DNA of 64,000 nucleotides, taken from Sipunculus nudus (lineage: Eukaryota > Annelida > Sipuncula > Golfingiida > Sipunculidae). The notes beneath the pieces are model-generated. The model was given only the letters and a program-made list of their open reading frames with translations, was not told the DNA's origin and searched no databases. The first letter of the stretch is position 1; every line of letters starts with the position of its first letter. The translations under genes were made by a program, and so were the position numbers. Shown one piece after another: positions 12,401 through 24,400 of this stretch. The stretch spans positions 15,310,882 to 15,374,881 of the forward strand of contig CM049317.1 in NCBI GenBank assembly GCA_026874595.1, read 5' to 3'.

Positions 12401-15400
12401 GAGAGCTTTATAACTTACACAAAAAATGGTGGCGCCACCTGCAACCATGTTTGCACAGTGTCCATCTGTTAGTCTGCCTTGGGTTAAAATCACTCATATC
12501 TCTGCAGTGACTTGACTAATTCACCTGAAATTCGGCATGCATAAACATCCTGGATAGCTTTTCTGATTTTATGAAAGGTGGCGCCACCTACATTCACGTT
12601 TACACTGCAGACATCCAAGCTCATATCTCGGGAACCGTTTGACCGACTGGGCCAAAATTTTGCATGTGTATAGATCTCACATAGCTCTTCATCATACGCA
12701 AAACTGGTGGCGCCACCTGCAGCCATTTTTGCACAGCTCCTGTCTGTTTGTCTGCCATGGGATAAAATCACTCATATCTCGGCAGTGGTTTGACATATCT
12801 GCCTAAAATTTTGCAGGTTTATACATCCCTGACAGCTCTCTTGATTTTATGACAGGTGGCGCCACCTGCATTCTAGTTTATGCAGCAGACATCCAAGCTC
12901 ATATCTTGGGAACCGTTTGACCGATTTGGCCAAAGTTTTGCATGTGTATAGTTCTCACATAGCTCTTTATCATACACAAAACTGGTGGCGTCACCTGCAA
13001 CCATTTTTGCTCAACGACCATCTGTTTGTCTGCCACAGGCTAAAATCACTCATATACATGTAGTGGTTTGACTTATCTGCCTTAAATTTTTCATATGTAT
13101 ACAACTTGGACGGCTTTCTGGATTTTGTGGTATGGGGGGCAACCTACATACACAATTTGGCTGCAGACATCCACGCTAATATGCAACACTCAATTTTCCC
13201 TTGCCACTCAATCCATGCCTCACTTCACCTGTTCCACTCTGATTTAGGCGGATACACGTAGTCGCTTGTCGACTACCCGTATTCTAGTTTAATACTGAAT
13301 CCTGGTAAATAGTCTGTCTGACATGTACATAGGTATTCACAATGAAACCATGAATCCATCCGCATCTAAGGTGGCATGATTAGCATCCTGCCTTGTGAAA
13401 AACTGAGTGTATTCATGTATGTCAGACAGGAATTGATTCTTTGTATTTTCATCCTTTTTTTTTTTAACTGATAATGCAGAAATCAATCAATTTTATCGAT
13501 TTTGAAAGAAAATGACCGATCATCAATTAAACGGCACACCACTAATGGCTACCCAAACTACTGCAATGATGTCACTTTTGGCTTTAACATATGTTCTCAG
13601 TGAGGAATCAACACAAAAGCAGCATGACTGTACAAACCACTGCATAATTAACCCTTTACTGTTTACAAGCCACTAAAGAGCACTCAAAATGGGCAACTAG
13701 AATGCCATGATATGTATAGATTCTTTCAGGACAAAAATATTGCATATTATTTCTAAGTTTCAATGATTTTCAATAATCTTCAGCAGACCCTCTTAGTGGG
13801 AACTGTTGAAAATTTGATAAAGATACAAAAAAAGCTTGAAAAGATATGGCTGTTAGTGTAAATATAAATAGTGTCAGAATTTGTCGGAAATCTAAAATAA
13901 ATGTAAACAGTAAAGGGTTAATTCCCATCTAAACGGTCATCAGCAATAATTCCTAAGGCTTACATGATTAAACTGTCAATCATGGTACCAACAGAGAAAC
14001 ACTTGTAAAGTAGCAGAAATTTGACAATAGTAAAGAGATTAACCAGTGCTGTTATACTGAATTATAATTGATTTTTCTCCTACATGTTGGGTATCGATCA
14101 TTAGAATTTAAAACACATTTAATGGTTGACCTGGTTTACTTGAACTGACATGACACTTGAACTAGTGGTAAAACTAGACTATCAGCAGGAGCTGAAAAAA
14201 GCCCTCAGCCAAAAGAACAGTGCTTAAAGGTGGTAACAGTAACAAGTACTAAATATCTGTTGTCACATGGATGTATATCCGTACATGTCTCAGTTATAAA
14301 TTTAAAATGGAGTGGTATGTACCATGATTCATAACAATCCACCAAATGCTTCCTGAAAAATAAGCTTCTAAGTTTTATTCTATTATAAGCTCTGTGACCT
14401 TGAAAAGTAAGTCAAGGTCACCCATCTTCGAACTTGACCGAGATTTTGTCGATATACATCTTCACCAAAGAAATAAAATTCCTATTGTGAATCCTTTTAG
14501 AAATATCCCGTACACAAGGCCAAAGTTGAAAAATCCAAGAAAAATTCATTAAAAATCAGAAATTGCAGGTGGCGCCCCCAAACTTGTGCAGCAGTTACAG
14601 ACCATCAGTCCCTATGATCATAGTAAGTATTGTGAAATCCACCCAATGGTTCCTGAGAAATAAGCTTCTAAATGTTTTTTCTATAATCAGCTCTACAACG
14701 TAGAAAAATAGGTCAAGGTCACCCATCTTCGAACTTGACTGAGATTTTGTCAATATACATCTTCACCGAAAAAATTAAATTCTTACGGTGAATCCTTTTA
14801 AGAGATATCCCGCTCACAAGGCCAAAGTTGAAAAATCCAATAAAAATTCATTAAAAATCAGAAATTTTAGGTGGCACCACCAAACTTGTGAAGCAGGTAC
14901 AGACCATCAGTCCCAATAATCATAGTAAGTTTTGTGAAAATCCACTAAATGGTTCCTGAGTAATAAGCATCTAAGTGTTTTTCTATAATCAGCTCTAAAA
15001 TGTAGAAAAATAGGTCAAGGTCACCCATCCTTGAACTTGACCAAGATTTTGTCGATATACATCTTTACTGAGGAAATAAAATTCTGACGGTGAATCCTTT
15101 TTAAGATATCCCACTCACAAGGTAAAAGTTAACGGACGCCGGACGGACGGACAGACGGACAGCTTGGGTGACGACAATAGCCCATCAGCCTAAGGGCTGA
15201 GGGCTAAAAAATGACCCATGGGTCATGATGCTCAGCTGACTGACATGTTGACAATATGTCCTTGCACAAGCAACTAATAAAGATAATGTAGGTGGCATCA
15301 TGGTTCATGCATATTAGGTCAAGTTCATCAAGACCCATAAGCACACCAAATTTGATGACAATCCATACCGCCATTCCTGAAGAATCTGGCAATTTGTGTG

Positions 15401-18400
15401 TATTTTGCATTTTTGGGGGGAGCTCACACATGGACTGTAACACAGAGAATATAGGTCACAGTGACCTAATTTCAGGTTTCTGAGGGGAACTTTTGATGTA
15501 CTCTAAGGATGTCAAGTAAGAAGATTCTAGGTCCAATGGTTATGATTTGTGCCTTGCTTTAGTATAAAATTTTCAATTATTCTGGGGGGTGGGGTTTAAT
15601 TATAAGCCCTATTGCTTGGAGAATATGGGTAATAGAGAACTAATTTCAGGATTCCAAGAAGACTTTTCATGGACCTCCGTAGATGTCAAGTTAGAAGATT
15701 TTAGGTACAGTGGTTATGAGTTGTGCCTTGTTAACAGATGACCACATCTTTAAAGGTCTCAAAAACAGAGAGAAAAAAATCATAAAAAATTTTAAAAAAA
15801 TCCAAGGGGCGCCACCAATCTGCAGAAATTAATGAAAAACTTTATGATCAATATCTATGCACAGAATCATGGTGATCAATGCATTAGTTGTTCAGGTACT
15901 TGTGCTTTTGTATCAAATTTTCCATTATTCTGGGGGAGGGGGTATTTGAAGCCCCGATAGCTCAGAGGTTTTGGGTAACAGAGACCTAATTTTTTGTTTC
16001 CAAGGACACTTTTTATGGGCCTCCCTGCCTGTCAAGATAAAAGACTCTAGGTCCAGTTGTCATGATTTGTGGCCTGTTAAAAGATGAAAGCATTTATTAA
16101 GGTCTCAAAAACAGAGAAAAAAAATCGTAAAAAATTGAAAACATACAGATGATGCCACAAATCGACAGGAACTGATGAAACACTCCATGATCAATATCCA
16201 TGCAAAGAATCATGGTAATCAATGCATTAGTTGTTTAGATACTCGAGTTTTTGTATAAGATTTTTCATTATTCTGGGGGGGTACTTCGGAGCCCCATAGC
16301 TTGAAGAATATGGGTAACAGAGACCTAATTTCAGGTTTCCAAAGAAATTTTTCATGGACCTCTCTGGATGTCAAGTTAGAAGATTCCAGGACCAGCGGTT
16401 ACAATTTGTGCCCTGTTAAAGGACGGACGGAAGGACAGACGGACGGACAAAGGTTGATCGCTATAGCTCAGATGATTTCAGTCAGCTGAGCAAAAAATTA
16501 AGATTTTCAATGCACTTTTCAATATGACCTGTTTGGCCACTCTGAGATGGACCCTTTAATTAAAAGAAGTGCAAAACCGCTACTGGTAATCTTTAGTGCC
16601 ACAAAATGTTTATGATTTCAAATGCAACCTATGAACTCTCATCAAGACAATGGAAACTTTGTCATGTTTTAGACAAAGTAAAATCGAGGAAAAAAACTTA
16701 TGCTAACAGCTCCTGGTGCATGTTCATGGGATATTTAGTATATTTGACATGAAATATGCAACACCTGATATTATAATAAAAATTTAAGATTGATGACATT
16801 TATATTTGCAAGAAGAAACCATTTTGAAACCATTCAAGTCACTCTTAATTAATATCCTTGTTCTAGGATATTTGATGATGCAAATTCTTAAGTTGATATT
16901 TTCAGACTAAATCAGGAATAAGTAGAAGAAATATCATTTTGAGTGACACAGGTAGCACCGTCTACAGGCAAAAATCACATAGGTCACATGATCAATATGT
17001 CTGTCAAATTTAGAGATGATCTGTGGAGCTATTTGTGAGATGTAAGAGGTAACAGATTTTTCTCCATGTATGCACACGTGATATAATAAATTTTGGCAAT
17101 CAGTAAAATTCATGTGAAAAAACATTTTTTTTAAATAATTCAATTCAGAATTGATCTAATTTTCCTTGTTCCAAGGACTCTATGTAATGCCAAACATGTG
17201 TAATAAGACCACCTGTATAAGGTTTCAAGAACTGCAGATCAAAATCACATGGCAGTCATGTGATGACATTGTCTGTAAAATTTGACAAAGAAATCCACCG
17301 GGTTAAAGAGGTATTGTGTTAATGAAGTGGGAATGAAGGACAGATGGACATGAACCATTTTAGTGGTCCCCCCTCCAACAGCTTAGAACTAAGGATAGTC
17401 ACGAAATGTTAAAAAAAGCCTTGGACTTATGCATTGAATTCTTTAGGCCTGGTCAAGCCATTTATTTCACAAAACAATTTAAATATCACAGCAATAGGCA
17501 CAAAAGAATACATATTTTATATTGAGGCAAATATTATTTACTTAATTATACTTAAATAAATAAAATTAAAAAGAATATAATTGTAATTGATTATTTTAAT
17601 AAAGAACTGAGGCAAATATCATTTACTGTGTAATACAAAAATAAATAATCTTAAATGAATATTTATTATTATAAATGATTATTTATTTTAAACAGGGTTA
17701 ATATTAAAGTGCCTTGAAAATGTAAAATTCATAGTAAATATACCAGTGAATCTGAAATATATGCTGTCCAATCTGTCATCAAAACATGATTAAAATTGGT
17801 CAGATGGAAATTCTTGAATTGCAGAGAAAAGGAAGGTCCATTTTCTTGAGGGACAGGCTTTTTGTTGAACACCAGAGCAGATAATCTCTTAACTAAATTA
17901 CTTTCATGTGACATCAAAAGCCATCAAAGAGATTACTGTATCACTAAAAAGTCCATTACACAGGAAGTGATATGTGAACAGGTGTGTTTGGTCGATATGT
18001 ATGCTGAATTCATCCATACTGACTTCAAGACCCAGAAACTTGAGCGACAGAAACATTTTTGTGTTTGAATAGCAAGAAGAAACAACAAGTTTTAATAAAA
18101 CTTTAAAATATGACGCCATAGCTTTACTAATTGATGAATGTTTTTTGGACTGTCACTCATTAGTTAATCAACAAAATTACCTATTAATTGCAGTTGTTCT
18201 ACATCTGACGGATGGAAGAAAAACAAACGAGGACATATAATTTTAATGTGTCAAAATGTCTATTAGACCATGGGACTTCTCTTTGAAATGTTAATGCAAC
18301 TGAAAATGTTTTGCTGTTGTGAAGGTCTCATAAATAACAAAGAAACCTGACTTCAAGTGAAAGGTATTTGAATGTTTTGCCGATGTGGAAAATCCTCAAT

Positions 18401-21400
18401 AACTCATTATGTAGATAATTACAGGCAGACATCTAAGGACTTCACAGAAACTAGCAACAAGCAATTTTTTTGTTAACATACGTACAAATGCACTCCGCTG
18501 TACAGTAGGATGGTTTGAGTCCGTCTAGACCAAGCTTACTTTGATTGACCAATTAACATTGAGTATTTCTTTACCTGACCAATAAACATCAAGCATTTCT
18601 GTTTATAAGAAAAATAAGACTGAGGAATTCCTTTTACCAAAGAATATGCCTCAGCCATTTTTCCATCAAAATCAGGCATTTTGTTCACTGACCAGTAAAA
18701 GTCTGGTATTTCTTTTAATAACCAATCAGCATGAAGTTTTTGTTTTACAGATCATAGGGCAACAGGCATTCCTTTTACTGACCAACAGGCAAAAAGTATT
18801 TCTTTATACGAAAAATAAGAATGCTGAATTTCTTTCACTGGAATATATGCCTCAGCCACTTAAGGTCATTTTGTTAACTAACAAATAAAATTTTGTTTTT
18901 CTTTTACGAAGTAATCAATGAAAATGAAAGGTTTTGTCCACTGGCCAATTAGTACCTGACATTTCTTTTACTGACCAATCAGCATCTGGTAACCTTTGCC
19001 TGATCTTATTAGCATGAATATTTTAATCTCATGGGGAGGGGGAGAGCAGCTTACACATTTCATCAATGAAAATTTTTAGTGTTCTTCTGCATGCAGTATT
19101 ACATAATTCAAGTACTAGTGCTCCTATTGCATTGAACCAAACTGCTGTGTGCTTCCTGCTGTTTTGACCCATCCTTTAAGACTTTACAGCTTCTTCTCCT
19201 TCACATATATGCATATTCATGATATGGTATGAATATTAATGAACCACATCACCCACCTCATGCATAGACATGGGTTTGTCGTTTTTCCGTTTGGAGTCAA
19301 ACCGACCATAGATGGCAGCGTACTTGCGCAATTCATCCATATTTTGCGGGTCGTCAAAGTCTAACTTCATCAGCATCTGAAATGGGAATAAGCCTCAGGC
19401 TCCTAAGACAGAAGATCATGCATAAACATGAACTGATCATGCATAAACATGAGCCAGGATGCACTCAGCATCCCAAGTGTCTTCTTATGTTAAAGAAACT
19501 TGAATCCTGAGCATTACAGGGGCAGATCCAGAACCAAAGGGGGGGGGGGATTAGTGGATTTAACCCTTTTAGTCCTCAGAGGGCAACTTAAGACCACTTC
19601 AAACTGAACTTTTATCTCCCCCTAATGCTTAGAATTTTTTAGGCCAATTATATTTCCTAAATACTTTCCATTCTTAAGGCTTCATCAACTTATCCTTCTG
19701 GAGGAACTGTTGTAAAATTGGTAGGAATACAAAGTAAAGTGATGGAGGTATTACCTATATGGAGTCAGATGTCAAAATTGAAATTTAAACCATAAAAATA
19801 GTAACCCCCCTCTACTCACTGGGAGATTCTACCTTTTTTATTGTTTTATTATTACACCCCCCCTGAAAAAATGTTGCTCCAAAAAGTGGGTTTTTTTAAT
19901 TATTCCCTTGATGTAACTAGTAACCACCTCCCTTCCCCACAATTCTGGATCCGTCCCTGTTTTGAATCTCCTTTATTAGAAAATATTTACCTGTAAATCA
20001 AAAACAAGACAGTATGTTAGAAGTCCTGCCTCTCTACCATAAGCAAATTTCTATAATGGATAGCTCTCTTTTACAAACACTCCTGTATTTTTAAAATCTT
20101 TCTATTACATGTACTAGTCTATCATGGACATCTGTACTGCAGCTTACCCTTTATTATGGACATCTCTGTATTACATACACCCTGTATTATCAATATCTCT
20201 CTATTACATGTACTGGTATATTATGGACATCTGTATTACATACACACCTCTATTATGGAAATCTCTCTACTATATATACCCTCTATCATGGAGAGTTGAA
20301 GCAGTCCTTGAGAATTACAATTAAGTCTATAAAATCTCTAATATTGACACCTCTAGCTCTGTTACAGGTAAATACTCTGAGGAACACCTGTTGAAAACCT
20401 GTTTGAAAAAAGTTGGACTACTTACACCTTCAGAGAAACTGGTTTCTGTGAGAATTCAAGTGAGTAGGGATTATGATACAGAATTCATTTTTACCAATTG
20501 AGACTAATAAAGACATCATACAACCTAAATGTTAATTGATTAAATAACTAATAATCTCAATATAAAAATATAACAGTTGCAATGAATCTGTTCACTGCTC
20601 AACCTATTAAGGAAGCAGAGGGTTCATATCTCACTTAATAAGACTCAAATGAAAGACTTTAATATATTAAAATAACATTTGTCATTTTAATTAACACCAT
20701 ATATAAAGTAAACTGTCAGTGTTTTAAGCTGCTTGCCAAACTGAGAACAGGTTAATATCAGTGTAATGAAAAGCAATTTAGAGAATGAAAGTAAAACTAG
20801 GAGTTAATGGCAGTTTTAAATAATTACAGTTTTATTGAGAAAATTGATACTTATCCATCCATAAAACTTAAAATGCATCCATCTTTGAAGAGTATATTAG
20901 AGAATAAGCTTTTTTGCCTTTTCTGATAATAAGATTAAGGAATTAATTAAGATTTTATTTCTGCTAGGGATTTTATTTATAGGTCTCTAAGATTAAGTCT
21001 ATTATATGGCTTATTTGGTAAACCCCAATGACTCCTACATGCGACTCCAAAATCAATCAGGTTCTTCCCCTATTCGCAGGTCAGCTATATGTGCTAGATG
21101 AAAGGTTTCGGATGAAAAGTTCAGCTTAAAATTCATCCACAATCTTTCCTGTGACCTTGACCTTTGACCTCATGAGTTCTTACTTTAGAGGTTCGCATAT
21201 ATAAAATATATATATAATATATAATATATTTGTCATAAATTGATATGTTAATCCAAACTGGAGTTATCATCAGGAAACAAATGTGACTGACATACAGAAA
21301 GATGAACAGATGGATGGACAGGGTGATTACTATGGGGAATCTGTTTATTCAAGCAGGACCTTAATAAACACACAAGGTTTCAGAACACTAGATGAAACCA

Positions 21401-24400
21401 CACTTCCAGGTCTGATAGTATCAATATGACTTGGCAGTCAAAAAATATGGGAAAATTAATAAAAAAAAATAGAAAAAAATACAAGTGGAGCCACCAGTCT
21501 TCAGGAACTGAAGAAACCTGTCATAATCAATAAATACACCAGGTTTCATGACACTGCATGAAGCAACAGTTGAAAAACTGACATAATTGCTGTCATTTGA
21601 TAGTCTCAAAAACAGAAAAAAATTATAAGAATTAGAAACAATGCAGGTGGTGCCACAAGTTTTCAGGAACTGACCAGCCAAGTGATGGTCAATATTCAGG
21701 ACAAGATTCAGGGCAATCCATGCAATAACTATCAAGATACTGGAGGTTTGTATCAAAAATTAATTATTCCGGGAGGGTGGGGGGGGGGGGTACTTAAAAG
21801 ACTGATAGCGCAGTGGAGATATTACCTAATTTCAGGTTTCAAAGGAGATTTCTTATTGACCTCACTGGATTTTCTGTGACAGGTTTAAAGGATTAGTGGT
21901 TACGAATTGTGCCCTGCTATTGGACGCCCAGATGAACAGAAAGCCGGATGGAAGACAAAGCCAATCCTATACTTCAGCTGACTTTCAGTCAACTGAACTT
22001 TTTAAAAAGTAAGTGATCATATTAAACCTGTTTTAAATATTAGAATAAAAGTTAAAAATTTGAAGTTAGGGCGGTTTTATTGGTATATTCTGTGGTTAAT
22101 GCATAAAATAACAAAGGGTTTTATAATTCAACTAATTTACTTGTTCTTAATTACTCAATGAAATAAACATGGATCTGTTACTTGTCCAAGTAACAGATAT
22201 CAATAATCAGCTTGAATATGAGCTTTCAAGTCTATTTTTATTTTAGCAAAACAGGATCTCACATTAAATTAATTCTCAGAATCACAGGGATAGAGTGAGT
22301 AATTTTATTTCCATGTTTTGCTTATAACTGTGATCTGGTCTTAATTATTTTATTTTTGGCTTTACTAATTTTATCTGTTGGGTTAATACTGCCATCAATG
22401 TGTGACTTTATCAGCAAAGTTTGTCTTGTTCATTAATAAGATTTCTATAAAAACTCATGCAAAATCCTCTTTAACTTTGGGGAAAGTTAGAGATTAAGTT
22501 AAGGAATAAATTAATAGTTTCCAACACTGTTTGCAATGTATAGGCTAGTATGACCATTATATTTATTAAAGATACTTTTTTAAAGCACACTTGACACGAA
22601 CCCATCTAAATCCAAAAGTGTGAATATTTTCAGTTTAATTTATTTCTTTATATTGCGTCTCTGTCAAGTTAAACTGGAGTAAAACTGTTTCTTTACAGTA
22701 TCAAGGCAAAGAACCGCTAAACATATATATACAGTAGAACCCCACTATTACAAGCACCTTGCAGACTGACCATAGTGGTTGTAATTTCGGGGGTGGTTAT
22801 ATTTGTGAAATTCTAAGTTACTAAGAATAGTGTTAGTTATTGACAGGTGGTTGCAAGTCCACTTTACAGTAAAATCTTGCCTGATGACATCCCTGCTGAC
22901 ACAACCGCTTTTTTTCACTTCCGAAAAAACATAAATCATCAAAAACATTTCCCGCTTACAAGACCACTTTTGCTGGTCCCCCTGGTAGTTGTATTAGCGA
23001 GATTTAACTGTACTTGTTTTACACTGCATAAACCATGGATTTGCTCATGTATAAATTAATGATAAAAATAAAACATACAAATGTCCTTGAACTTTTTTTA
23101 AGTTCCCTTGCACTTAAACCCTGAAAAGCAAATCTCTGGAGATCTAAGAAATTTTGGTAATATTTTTATTTTCATTAAACAGAGCAAACTTAACTAGATA
23201 TCTTTCAAACATTTCAGAAAGTAATAGGAATTGCATATATAACTACTGTAAAACCTTGCATATAAGTCTACCCAACATGTTAGTCAAAAAGAAGACATGA
23301 TTTTTTTCTACTGTGTAATATGTTGGTGTAACTACACCAATTACATCACTAATTATATCAAATTTTACTCACCATAAGCAACAGCAGCTTTAGAAAATAG
23401 CATCATTTGAAAAAAGTTCCAATTTACTTTACAAGAGCTGAAGTTGAGCCTTTTGATAGCTCAAGAAACACTGCCTCTATTCTGGTAAACCAGGTGAAGA
23501 TTTTGGACATAATTAAAAGTTCAAATAAAGGAACAATCATGGTTGGCCATTTTCAACGTTTCTTTTGTTCCTTCCTTCTCATCCTGATGTTTTGAAAGAA
23601 GATCCACTGAATTTTACAATTTTGAGGTTTCAAGTTGTAAATAGAATTTACAAAGTCACTCTATTAACTAAACCTGCAGGAAATCAGAAGCTTTCTGTAA
23701 AAAAACATGTGGTGAATTTTTCATTCATGGAAATAAATGGAAATATTAAGAGCAAGACTTCATAAAATTTAGAATATGGCATAAACTTAAAGACAATTTA
23801 CTAGCATAAAAAAATGTTAATAAAACACTGACCCTGAAAGTCAAAACTTACACTGATGATAAAATTTGAATGACAGAAGGTAATAAAGACTGCTTACCTC
23901 AATGTCCCTATTGATAGGCTTTTTCATGTTCAATGGTTTAGGGTCACAGGGAGGGAGTGTGTTTATCAGCTGTATAGCAGCATCTGAGATGGCACGAATC
24001 TGTCCCTCCACCAAGACTGGTGTGGGTACTGGAGAATCTGTCAAACGCTCCTCAGAATCCTGTAGAATAAACATAGGGAAGTAGTTAAAGTATGATGGTA
24101 TACAAAAATATCAAGAGATAGCAAATGTAGAATCTTGATCACTGACCTTGAACCCTGACCTTGACCCTTAACCCTGGGGATCACACACTTGTCTGAATCC
24201 TAAAGAAATCCACAAATGTTAAGCAATTAATTCATGACAAAACTATCCACACAGCAAATTAGGCAATGAGAGGTCTGGCAATGATGGTTACATCTCTTTT
24301 CTTCTTTACAGTGTCCCTTTGTGAAGAGAAACAGGAAATCTGGTTAAACTGTAAGTTGGGCAAAAAAAAAAATCATTTACTCAATTCACACCTGAGCAGG

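Larger units (their letters stand above)
5874..19256 (-). other. Largest sequenced NAB intron, element-rich
   Basis: Left part (6.3-9.4 kb) is AT-rich and unremarkable apart from a G10 run at 7475..7484. 10.0-10.7 kb is a unique, more balanced stretch. 11.5-17.4 kb is a cluster of non-autonomous elements described separately. 17.4-18.5 kb shows nothing recognisable, and 18.5-19.0 kb is a degenerate tandem array. Confidence 0.8.
19377..23897 (-). other. NAB intron
   Basis: Holds a pair of poly-G/C-rich repeats near 19.5-19.9 kb, a degenerate array at 20.1-20.3 kb, a family D element (21.3-22.0 kb) and a MITE (22.7-23.0 kb). At 23372..23386 the minus strand shows a possible 15-nt microexon (see findings). 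The remainder is AT-rich. Confidence 0.8.

Noticed and set aside
19990-20010. Recursive splice site (ttacag|gtaaat) on the minus strand
   Set aside because: The motif is present, but the intron is only 4.5 kb and the same string occurs by chance elsewhere in this AT-rich window, on both strands.
20427-20446. Minus-strand exon candidate bounded by tctcacag and GTAAGTAG
   Set aside because: 20 nt, frame-shifting in a phase-0 intron.
22847-23059. Open frame over the MITE at 22.7-23.0 kb
   Set aside because: It lies wholly within or next to the element and has no similarity to a transposase.
23251-23300. Another MITE start (ctactgtaaaaccttgcatataag)
   Set aside because: Only one possible end is visible and no inverse partner was found.
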